A stretch of DNA of 64,000 nucleotides from Numida meleagris (taxonomy: Eukaryota; Chordata; Aves; Galliformes; Numididae). The notes beneath the pieces are model-generated. The model searched no databases, was not told the origin of the DNA, and saw only the letters and a list, made by a program, of their open reading frames with translations. Location of the stretch: assembly GCF_002078875.1 (NCBI RefSeq), contig NC_034412.1:31177065-31241064 (forward strand). The letters are read 5' to 3'. Below are positions 38,816 to 49,446 of this stretch, piece by piece. Position 1 is the stretch's first letter. Every line of letters begins with the position of its first letter. A program made the translations under genes and the position numbers.

Positions 38816-40050
38816 CCTGAGATATTCCTACTAAAATATGCTATTATGATGTCTAATTCCTGCATGAATGGTTTAGGGCTCACTCATAATCTATTCATTT
38901 TCCATCTGTAAAATGCAAACAGTTACGGTAATCCTGATTTTATTTTTGTGCATTTGACCTTTTTTCTTAACTCACTGGTTATTCTTTTGGGCTATGATCA
39001 GTCCAAATAGGACAACTGAAGAGAAAGATCAACGTACTATAGTTCAAAACAGTGTATATGTATTAAAAGTGCATAATGAATGTTTTTAAAAGATATTCAA
39101 GAAAAGAAGACTTTTGGATAAATTAATGTAAACTTACTTTTTTTCTAGAAATCAGTTTTCACTATGGAAAGAACAGTATTTTAGAGCCTGAAAAGGAATG
39201 ATTCTGAATGTTTAGCATGATGGTTGCAACAATATACAAATAATATCTTAAGCTGAGCAGTGAGGAAAATAATGATTAATTTCATGACCAAATTTAAGGC
39301 TTATTCTAAATATTATTTGAAAACAGATTAAATAATAATAAAAAAATCATTGAAACCTGAGAGTTTAAAATTGAGGAGTAAATTATTTTAATGGTATTGC
39401 TCAGGCTTACTCAGAAATCATAGGTATTGAGGAACAGGTATCAGCTGGGGAATAATGACTGGTACAACACCTTTCTGCTGCTTTCAACAGAAGTCATGTC
39501 AGTCAAGCAGGACTGGAAGATTTATTACAGGTATTACTCAATGATAAGTTTAAATTCATTGCTGAGTTATAATTTGTCAAATAAAGTACTATCCCTTTAT
39601 AGCTTTGCTTTCAGCGGAGCATGTACAGTTAACAGAGGCAGATAACTTACTTTGTAGAGATTTTCTTTGCTGATTTAGGCAGGGACTGAATGTTTTGGAA
39701 ACTCTGTCTTTGGGGAATTTTAAAATACTCTCTTCAGCCTGCTAGTTTCTGTACTCTTCTCATTATTTTTTTTTCCTGTGAGGGTGAGTCCTTGGCTGAC
39801 TGTGCTGAGGCTGCCCAGTTTGCTTACATGGGTGCATGAGTCAAGGTGTGGGGAATGTGTTTGTTTTTTATTTTAATGGCTATTTTAGCTGCTTGGTTTT
39901 TCTTGTGCAGGTCATGATTTAAATTCAAACCAGAATATTTATGCGTGCCTAGGTTACCTGTGAAACGCAGTACTGTCCTGACAACAGCTACTGCTATGTT
40001 TTACTAATATATTTCAGATTGTTTTAACTAAATGTATTTGAAAAGTGAAA
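38816..40050. other. Unique AT-rich DNA
   Basis: No gene or repeat was recognised. Confidence 0.5.
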
Positions 40051-40538
40051 TCATAAAATCATGGAATGGCTTGGGTTGGAAGGGACATCAAAGCTCATCT
40101 AGTTCCAGGGCCTGCCACAGGCAGAGCTGCTAATCACTTGATCAAGTACTAGATCAGACTGCCCAGGGCCCCATCCAACCTGGCCTTGAACACCTCCAGG
40201 GAAGGGGCATCCACAGCTTCTCTGGGCAGCCTGTGCCTGTGCCTCACAGCCCTCTAAGTGAAGAGTTTCCTCCTAACATCTAACCTAAATCTCCTTTCAT
40301 TTAGTTTAAAGCCATTTTCCCTTGTCCTATCACAATCCACCCTTAAAAAAGTTGATTCGTTGCCTCTTTGTAATCTCTCTTTAAATAATGGAAGGCCATG
40401 AGTTCTTCTCAGAATCCTCTCTTTTCCTGGCTGAACAAGCCTAGCTCCCTCAACCTTCATAGCAGAGGTGCTCCAGCCCTCTGATCATCCTCTTGAACCT
40501 CCTCTGGACTCCCTCCAAAAGCTTGTCTTTTGAGTTGT
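40051..40538 (-). mobile_element. CR1 LINE, 3' part, left of a nested LTR
   Basis: Antisense CR1 begins with the tail (tcataaaatcatggaatggc), then 3' UTR (cagggccccatccaacctgg near 40165), then ORF2 C-terminus (ctgggcagcctgtgcctgtg near 40221; gtgctccagccctctgatca near 40469). At 40538 it is interrupted by the solo LTR and resumes at 41353 in phase with the CR1 consensus, so the two pieces are one insertion. Short frames inside are shadows of ORF2. Confidence 0.93.
40534..40538. repeat. Left target site duplication (gttgt)
   Basis: Exact match to 41348-41352. It lies within CR1 sequence. Confidence 0.9.
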
Positions 40539-40965
40539 TGTCTGAACCCTTCTTTTCTTTTGGCTCAAAGCTTGCTTTCTGAGGTATGTTTTGTGATAAG
40601 ACTCTAACTTACTTACCAAGGAGACAAATGGTGGGTGTCGCCGTGTGGCAATCAACATCAACCATGTGAACATTCGAAAGCATTTCCTTCAGGGCTGTTT
40701 GCCCCAGGAAGAGAGTGCTCAGGAGTGTTTACTGGCGGAAGATCTGGCCTGTGACCAAGTAGCGCCAGATTGGTATGTGAGACTGGGGAATGATACCATC
40801 GTATCCTGTGAAAAACAGGATGCGGATGGGCACCTTCCTGCTCCCTCTTATCTGCTGGCAAGGCCCGGAAGATGGGTTTTCTGCTGAGATCCCAAAGCCA
40901 GAAGCTGCCACTCCAGAGAGAGCTGACTCAACCACTAACTGTCACTCCAAAGAGAGCTGACTCGA

Positions 40966-40985
40966 CCAATTTGGACTTATAAATA
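40966..40985 (+). promoter_or_regulatory. LTR core promoter: CCAAT plus TATA
   Basis: CCAAT (40966-40970) lies 7 bp upstream of tataaata (40978-40985) in the nested LTR. The CCAAT spacing is shorter than in typical cellular promoters. Confidence 0.65.
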
Positions 40986-41241
40986 AGTGCGTACTGCTGT
41001 TGGAGGTTGTCATCGACCAAAGGGGTCGTCGACCAAAGGGGTTGGTCAGCCAAAGCGGTTGGCAACCGAACAACAAGCCCTGATGACCCATCACCTGAGA
41101 AGATCAACGTCGGCGCTACAAACAACGCTGGACCCCTGGTGGTGACTATCTCTCTTGCGTTCTACAAAGACTCCTTGCTTTTTCATCTCTTTTCTATCGC
41201 CCACCTTCCCTTCCCCATCTCCCTAAGCTACTAGGATTTGT

Positions 41242-41247
41242 AATAAA
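41242..41247 (+). terminator. LTR polyadenylation signal AATAAA
   Basis: Canonical hexamer about 255 bp after the TATA box, in the right place to end R of the nested LTR. Confidence 0.65.
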
Positions 41248-41347
41248 CTGGTCGGGCTAACATTTGACCCATTGTGTCTTAATCTCGCCGTCGGGTATAC
41301 ATATATTAAAAGAACCCCTTCTCCCTCCTGTAAATTGGAGCGAGACA

Positions 41348-41352
41348 GTTGT
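41348..41352. repeat. Right target site duplication (gttgt)
   Basis: Exact match to 40534-40538. Confidence 0.9.
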
Positions 41353-41425
41353 GGGCCCTGGACCTGGATGCAGTGCTCCAGGTGGAGTTTCACGAGGGTA
41401 GAGTAGAGAGAGACAATCACTTCCC
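41353..41425 (-). mobile_element. CR1 LINE, continuation right of the nested LTR
   Basis: The sequence gggccctggacctggatgca, followed by gtgctccaggtgga, continues the antisense CR1 ORF2 exactly where the left piece stopped. It ends near agacaatcacttccc. Confidence 0.9.
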
Positions 41426-41624
41426 AGTAAATGTTGTTATAATTAGTTTATTAAGAAATCTGAGCAGCAAGTTGGATTAACTTCAAACAATGATAGGAAT
41501 GTTATCTAATTTGGTCTATGAGGAATGAATGGAATTTATATAGTATTCATAATAACATGAAAAGAAGCTCATTCTTTGTGTTATGTATTATATATATTAT
41601 AGCTAGTGCGTATATTAAATATTG

Positions 41625-41681
41625 TCATAAAATCATAAACTTCCTTAGTTGGAAGGAACCCATAAGGGTCATTAAATCAAA
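41625..41681 (-). mobile_element. CR1 LINE, decayed 3' tail
   Basis: Sequence tcataaaatcataaacttcc, followed by ttagttggaaggaaccca, is a recognisable antisense CR1 end with several substitutions. Confidence 0.75.
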
Positions 41682-43654
41682 ATTAATTCTATTGTTATTA
41701 AATCTTAGTACATTTCATTTGATATTATAATTACTCTGTTAGTCTGGGTGGACTTGTTCATATTTTGTGTTTCTAGATTAAAGAGCATTCAGGCTACCAC
41801 TCATTGTGATTAGCGGGGAGAAGCAGTCATGATATTGAAGTTGATGCTTTATTATCAAGAGTTTTAATTGGTTGTTTAGTTTTCTCTAAAGTACAATGCA
41901 GAGATAAGGATATTATTCCTTATAGCACTAATGTCATATCAAGTGAATAGCATAATAGTAGGAAGTTTTAAGGTTTTTCTTACATAAATTTTCCAGACCT
42001 ATAAATATCCAAAATAGGATAAGGCAGGACACTGATACACGTGGACAGAGTTCATAACAGGCACTGAAATTTAGCACTCAAGTACCTCCCTGCTAGACTG
42101 TTAACAGCAAATGCTTATACAGATTTATGGCATTATAATAATGTATAATGCTACTTCAGAATAAAAAAAATTGAAAACAATCTGTTGATTAAATATAGAA
42201 ATGAGTCTGTTCCTAACTACATGCAGACCTTATATGCTTCCATAATATCATATTTAGAATCCTCAGCTTTATACTAATTCATCCAACTTCTGCAGCTTGA
42301 GCTACACTTATTTCTGGAGGTGTAAAAAGACTCCTACTTATCTATATTATTGTATCCTTGTTATACATGATCAAATATAAATAATTTAAATGATTTAATG
42401 TCATGACGTAGAAGGGGGATCTCAGAGAACTCGCATGCTAATAGTCCTTATGGCTTTTTTCATGAAGCCCTTATTCACCTACAGAAGTTCCAAATATATG
42501 AGAGAGAGATTAAGTAGTAAAGTGAGGTTTTTTTTAATCTTCAAAAGAAGTTTAGACCTGTGAAAAGATCTATCCTCTGGAGCAGTCTTAGGTAAACTGA
42601 AATTTAATGATCTATTTGCTACTTGAAATATTATTTCACGTTTCTTCCCATTCAGCTTCTATTTGTTTGGAGCTCTAACACATCCTAAAAAAGAATGGAT
42701 TTTTTAAAGTGACAACAATGATTCCACTACCGAGAGGAGGAACAACATCAAAAAGAGAAGCATAGCTTTGAAGTCGGTTGCCAACTACTAGTGCGATTAC
42801 TGTCAGACCAATTCATAAACATAAATGAAGTTAGTATAAAAGTAAGATACACATGTCTCTAAAGATGCCAGTTATTTTCAAGCTCATTCTTAAATCTAGA
42901 GGCAGTTAAGCATAATTTGAATTTTTCAGTAGGGGAACACAAATTCTGTTAGGATTTCTGAATACCTAGTGTTTTTAACAACTACCGAGTGAATGCAGAA
43001 GGGGAATGACAATGAGATATGTCTGTCTGTTCCCTCTTTTTCAGTCAAAACATTTATTTGGTCTGTAGACTAAATGTTATGTTGTGTTTGTATTTCATAA
43101 TTGCTATTAAATACAACCAATATGAGATAAGAACAAACTTTCTTTCAGACCAATAAGGATATTTATTTGATGACATCTGTTGCTCTTCTGAAACCATAAT
43201 AAGTCAATAAGAGTTGAAATGACAGCATTCAAACATGTAAACAAAGGTTAGGTTTATAATAGTTTAGACAAACAGCAAACAAGATCCCTGAAAATATAAA
43301 AGAAAGACTAACTCATAGTTAAATCTTGGAGTTTTAATTTGAGGAGAAGAATTACTTTATATGGGAAAACCAATGTATGATTCATGGATATAATTTCTTT
43401 TTGGAAGAAAATGATAACATTACTGGCATTTACGTGAAAGCAGGTGGTAAAGACAAAAATATTAGTAATAAGGTGATTTTTTTTTTGATTGGTTGGTTTT
43501 GTTTTAGTTTTTCCTTTGAGGTCATTTTTTGTTTAACATGTTTCCAGGTTCTGAGAAAACCTCCATATTTTCAAAACATAGTGAAGGACAACTGTTTGCT
43601 TCCTTCTACATTTTTTCCCCTCCTTGAAGAAATTACCAGAAGAGAGTTTCTTGA
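41682..43654. other. Unique AT-rich DNA
   Basis: No gene was recognised. The left half of the 139-codon open frame that starts at 43377 falls here and is rejected as a gene. Confidence 0.5.
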
Positions 43655-43900
43655 CATCGTTTCAGATGACTGTGCAGATTTTTATGAGTGCATGGTATGC
43701 AGGCTCTTGTTCATCTCTGATTTAAAAAAAAACAAACAAAAAAAAAACAAAAACAAAAAAAACATAGCTAACTGTGGAGACAATTTTGAAAAATAGCATG
43801 ACTGAGAATTTGCTCTCTCAAACAGTGTTATTGTGTTCTTTGTATCTGTTGTAGTTTCTACGGAAAGAAATAAAAGGCATTACTTTTCAGAGTGACCTAT
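43655..43900 (+). mobile_element. Mariner 3'-end fragment, copy E
   Basis: Matches only the 3' quarter of copy D: gcaggctcttgttcatctct near 43699, actgagaatttgctctctc near 43801, then the right inverted repeat in the form ggcattacttttcagagtga near 43877. The 5' part and helix-turn-helix region are absent. Where copies C and D have a short gtgaaaatgcatag, this copy has an expanded A-rich block (43721-43762). The left boundary is approximate. Confidence 0.8.
43721..43762. repeat. A-rich low-complexity block inside mariner copy E
   Basis: Runs of A broken by single C residues (units such as aaac and aaaaac), located where the other mariner copies carry ordinary sequence. Confidence 0.85.
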
Positions 43901-46900
43901 GTATGTTGTACGGCGCACTACAAGGTGTATAAGGTTATCAAATGACCTCACCAGTAGAGGTATCACTGCTGTTGGTGCTGGATTGCAGCAGCAATGAAGA
44001 TAGGAAGATAGGCTGACATCACAGAAAGTTTCTATCAGTTGCTTCAGGAAAAAAGATGTATGTTTATTGTTAACTGGGTAAAATTTAGAAAGGTGATGGT
44101 AATGTGTTAGAATGTTTGAGATTAGATGAATGGGAAATTTTGGTAAGTTCTATGTTTGGACTATTTTAACGTGAATAGTTTAGTTAAGATGCTTTTACAA
44201 TCTTATGTTTTTCTGATGATGCTCTGAATGTGCAAGTGATGTAAGTTAACGAGTCTTGTTTCATTGATGAAAGACATCTCAAACTGCAGGCTATAGATAT
44301 AAGGCTATATTAACTTTGGTGTCTGAAGTTGTACAGGGGGTGATTTTGAGACTGTTTTTCCAGAAGCTCTACCTGTGGCATTTTGACCACGAGAGTGACA
44401 ATCAATTCCTAAGAATATTTACTCAGTAAAAATTATTTCTTATTATAAAAAAAAAAAAAATTCTGCTTGTTTTTTTTTTTCAGATGCTGCTTAAATAAGC
44501 CTTCTATCCATAACTTTTTAAAAACATTGGTGCAATTGGTCAGTCAAGAGTTATTCTTGTCAAATTGACCATTTCTAGTAGATAGTGAAAATGATGATGA
44601 AAGACTGCAAAAAAAGGAAGTATGCAAATATGCAGCAAAACTAGCAAAAATGTGTTGTAGGTAATATTTCAATTGGATTTCAACTACTTGTATCTACAAA
44701 CCACAATTACAAGTGCCAGGCAAATGGGCACATTTAATGCCGAACCTGAGTAATTTGAAATGTGTAGCTTTCCTGGTTAGACACTTCTGTACATTTGAGT
44801 TTGATTAGCCTCCATTTTTTTCTTTGTGGTCTTTGTGTGCTCTTGTGGTCTTTTTTGATATACTGATTCCCTATTAAATTAAAAAATGTTTCTTGTATTT
44901 ACTGGGAAACAAGTCAGACTTTCCCTTCAGACATAAGGAAAAAATCAAGAGTTGCAGAAGACAGAATAATCAGTGAAGAAGCTACTCGGCTTTGGCAGAA
45001 ATTACATAATACATAAAGCATGGTATAATCTGCATAGACATGAAATTATATATTGGTATCTGACCAACTTTCTAAATTCAGCTAAATATGTCATGCTGTG
45101 CAATCTCATGTCAACATAATATGAAAGTAACATGCAGCATCCTTGATTCAAAGAACAGGAAACAGAAAAAAGAAACAAGCTCTTGTAAGTAATAATTGGA
45201 CAGATAAAAAAGAAAAATGCAGGTGTTTTCTTTACAGGAGCTATGATAACTCAGGATTGATGACCTTTTTCAGCTCTAGTTGAAGAGTAAATATTTCAAA
45301 TGCTAATAACTTTATGTAAATGGAGACTGGTGAATTATGAGAGCTGATGATATTGTGCACAATGCTGCAGAACATCTAGGGCTGGTTTAGTTTTCATACC
45401 TTTTCCCTTGAACACAGTGCATGATGTTTGGCAGTTTGTGAAACAATCTCCTAGTTTGGATGGCTGTAAGAGTTGCTCTTACTACTTCAGCTTCTAGCAC
45501 AGTATTTCCTGTTGTCCAGAAGTAAAACCACACAAAGGTGAGTGCTCGGCGTAAGGGAACAGTTCCTCTCCTGGAATGTATTTCTGAAGAATTCTGTTGA
45601 TCTTAACATGAAGGGAGATTGACTGATGCAAGTCACAATTTACACTGTTGCATTGTGATGGACTTACACGAAAGTTATAATACTAATGGATGATGCTACA
45701 CTCTGTATGAATCCTAAGAAAGTACTTGATCCAGGAAATGTGTTTTGAAACTAGCGCAGCTTATGTGATCCACTTCATGATCTCTATGGATGATCCTCCT
45801 CTTCTGCATATCTTTTTTTATTACACTTCACTTAGAAATTGAGTGTACTAATAACAAAATGCTAGCGCAGGTTATGCATAGCTAGTGTAATATTTCCTAT
45901 CAGCTGCTTCAAAGAGGTGTTCAGAAGGTGATAGTACAAAATTTATGGCAAAAGCCAGCTTTTTTGCTTCCTCCTACTTTGCCTCCAGCTGTGTCAGAGC
46001 TAATTTGAGTGAAACACCTAATTATCTATTAGCCAAGGTTATAAAATAAAATTAGTCACAGCCCTCTATGAAAAATGGTTAACAACTTTCTGCTCATTAA
46101 AAATCAAAGCATATACTTACTCATATATGATACAAAATGACCAGAATAAAATCTGCTTAAATTAATTTATGACATTTATTCTCAAAAAAAAAAAACCCAA
46201 AACAAATCACAATTAAAACAAGCATCTGGAATGAAACGATCATTTTCTTTTTAAACTGTACTTCCTAAAATATTATTAGCTTATGAATGCTTAGAAAAAA
46301 CCTCACACTACCTTTCTAACATGAATGTTAGAATGTTACATGGATAAAGGAACAGTTAAATTCTCATTAGCCATCAAGCAGTTCATTAAAACATATTCTT
46401 CATTTAAAACATAATCTTCAATTGCAGAATGGAATACCATCTTCAAAAGCAACACGGTTTAGATTACTGTTTGTGATATATATTTAAACTTTTAAAACTG
46501 AATGTGAGCTTCCCGATTTAAGAAAGGATTTTGTGAATTCATGGAAAACAGATACTAAGGGGAAACAAGTGGAGAAAGACCCTCTAACACATCATTAATC
46601 CACTACCTGTGGACACTGGGGAGGTATCAGGGAAATGAACCACAGAAAGTTGCTGAGATGATGTGTTATTCTTAAACAGATTCTTCTGTTGCCACTAAAA
46701 GAACTGTGGGATTGATGGACTCACATAGTGGATTTTTTCATATATTCCTTTTTTTTTAATGCTTTGCTCCTCAAATATTATAAAATATGGAAGTTGTAAC
46801 GTGTACATATTTTCTTCAGTGACTTTTTTTAGTGTAATGAAGCCTTCATAACAGGTCACAGTAAAAAGAAAAACAAGTACTTAAAAAGCACATAAATCGT

Positions 46901-48455
46901 CACATATTTATTTTCTTTGTGTATATCAGTAATGCTGTGTTTCTTGTGATCTGAAATCTCTATTATCTTATATATAGAGTATCACAATGGAAACAAGTTT
47001 TGAAATCCTAAATATATCACTTAGTTCAGAGCCTTGAGGTTTTTTGAAATGGCTTAGTTTTTCTTGATGTTTGGTGGCATTGTTTAGTGAGAGCTTTTAT
47101 CAGGGTCACTTATTACTGTGAGCCTAGGAGACAGTTTCAGTCAAGCAGAGAAAGAACCCACTGAGTGAATGACAGGAACATTACCTTAGAAAAGCTTAGA
47201 AAGATTTGTTTGGTGTAGCTTGAATGTCTGACCAACAGCTGACAAATGCTGATGTGTACAACTTGTTCACTGAATTCAAATTATGTCTGGTTTGTTTAAC
47301 ATATTTCCACTTTTTGCTTTGAAGTAACTATAACCTGCTTTGTAGTATAGTCCAAAATGCAGTAAAATGGCTTGACAAAAAAAAACCAATTGCAACGCTT
47401 ATGCTTTTTTCTCCAAATTATGTAATTATTCTGAAAAAATTATTGTGAAAATCTGAAAATTTCCATACCTTCAGTACAACACTGATTTATGTGTGCATTT
47501 AACACATTTACTTTTGGCTGAAGTAAGTGCAGGTTAGTACTGGAAATGACATCCAGACCACTGCTGAAAAAGCGAGACCCTCATCATTGGATAAAAAATG
47601 TTTTGAACTAAAAGACTTCCTGCCCAATTTAAGCAGGCTGCGCTTGTGTGATTTTGGGTAAGGAAATTTTTCATTACTTCTGTCATGCAGAATTTTGCAG
47701 TCTTCTTTCTCTCTCTCTTTTTTAAAATGTATTTTTATTTTCCTTTTTGATACAAAATCTGTTATTCTCAAATTAATTTGTTTTTAATGTATTACCTTGA
47801 CATTCTTAGGGACTTTTATCTCATGTAAGTAGTATTAGTTTACCCCTTATATAAAAAAATCATGCTTTTGCCAATGTCTTAGTACAGCCCAGTAGCAACT
47901 GAAATTACATTATTGCTGATTGCATTCAAAAAGACAGCACATTCGTTTCATCTCTCCTAAGCATATGTGCAAAGTTCCTATGTACCAGGTGGTTGTAATT
48001 AGTCTGGGATGCAGTTTGGCTGGCAGATTCCTTCCTGTTCATTGGATCATTTCATAGTCTCAAAACAGAGTAGATAGTGGGGAGCTAAGTCTTCTAACTG
48101 TATGTATTACAGAATAAATCTTAGAAAATCTACCATCAGTACTTGTAATGAAAGATGATCCTCTGAAAATGAACATTTTCTGGCTTTTTGTGATCCTGGG
48201 AACTCAGATCACAGGGCTTAACTTTGCTTTTAAAAAAGATCTCAGTGAACACACTGCACAAATTGTGTAGATGTTGTTAGTTTTTAGCTGATCTGTAGCT
48301 GCAGAACATGCAAAGAAGTCTGACATATCTGGCTTTTAAGTGAGAAAGACATATGCCAGACTTAAGCTCTCATTTCTGAGGCATGTTCCAAGGTGATCCA
48401 TATAGATGGATGTCACAGAAAACAAAGATAGTTGATGTTAGCTGAAATATAAACT

Positions 48456-48555
48456 GATGTTTCTGGAAAAATAAAATTGGAAAAATTAATTTCTGGATTA
48501 AATTATTTTCTGGATTAATTAATGTCTGGATTAAATTAATTTCTGGAAAATTTAA
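48456..48555. repeat. Imperfect AT-rich tandem repeat
   Basis: The word tctggattaa or tctggaaaa recurs about six times at roughly 15-20 bp spacing (for example ttctggattaaatta, then ttctggattaattaa, then tctggattaaattaa). Confidence 0.85.
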
Positions 48556-49421
48556 TGTTCTACTTAACAGATTTGCTTTATTAATTAAATATATGAATGT
48601 TGATAAGGTATACCATTGTAGTGTGTGTTCAATGTCTGCATTTTCATGTGGAAATTACATGTTTATTTTTAAGCTGTTTACATGGTTGAGAAGTTCAGCT
48701 TAGTTACGCATTTGTTAGGTACCTTCATGTATGCATATTAAAAAACAGAATAAAAATACTTAATATTTATTGTGTCAGAGAACCAGGAAAATGTAATGCT
48801 TCCTCCCAGCAACTCTTCTGTGGAGTTTATTTCTTCATTCGTAGGCTGTGTATTTAGAACAAGGATATTTAAAAACACACTTGTATAATAGCCATTCTGA
48901 AAGTTTTTGATCAGGTGTCAGTAGAACTCAGGAAAAATACGCAGTTTTCTCATTAGACAAAGCTTCTCTATTGCAATTTTGAAACTTAGCGTTTGAGTGC
49001 ACTGCTTTTACTCAGGCTGGTCTTGCAAGTCCCTGGAAACCTGTCTTTTTGCTTTTACACCAAATTAAGTCATGTTGTTTGTCTTGACAGTTGTATATAT
49101 GGCTGCTTAAAGTGCTGGGGAATGGAGTACTGGGTCATAGTACCTCATGGACACCTTTGGGTGCAGACAAATTTCAAGAACTGTAAGTGACTGAACAACT
49201 TGAATAAGTGATTCAAATACCATGACTGCAAAAAAGCAAGCAAACAAAGCTACTGTACCTTAATTTACACCTGCATATAAAATCTCCTGGGGTGAAAAAA
49301 TCAAAAGGAATCTTGAAACTTTGTTTTGTAAGCTGAAATGCACTTTCAGAAAAGGCATCATGGGCTACCTTAGTAATAATTGCCAAATATATTTATATTG
49401 GTGATTTTTAACTGTAAAAAC

Positions 49422-49446
49422 AAAAAAAAAAAAAAAAAAAAAAAAA
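49422..49446. repeat. Poly-A tract (25 bases)
   Basis: Uninterrupted A run. No retroposed gene body was recognised to its left. Confidence 0.97.

Larger units (their letters stand above)
40539..41347 (+). mobile_element. Solo LTR (809 bp) inserted into a CR1
   Basis: Begins TGTCTGAACCC and ends GCGAGACA, flanked by the perfect 5-bp duplication gttgt, with one CR1 continuing on either side. Inside lie a CCAAT box (40966-40970), a TATA box (tataaata, 40978-40985) and AATAAA (41242-41247), giving a long R region of roughly 230-250 bp. A short direct repeat built on tcgaccaaagggg occurs near 41012-41042. The GC and CpG content is much higher than in the surrounding DNA, which suggests a comparatively recent insertion. 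A 5-bp duplication fits an ERVL-like or class I avian element. The family was not identified. No internal genes remain. Confidence 0.93.

Noticed and set aside
40645..41234. Several overlapping open frames on both strands
   Set aside because: All lie in the GC-rich nested solo LTR. Open frames are frequent there by composition.
43377..43796. 139-codon + strand open frame, one of the longest in the window
   Set aside because: It runs from AT-rich DNA into a mariner 3' end and an A-rich block (poly-lysine/asparagine). It has no domain or splice support and is chance.
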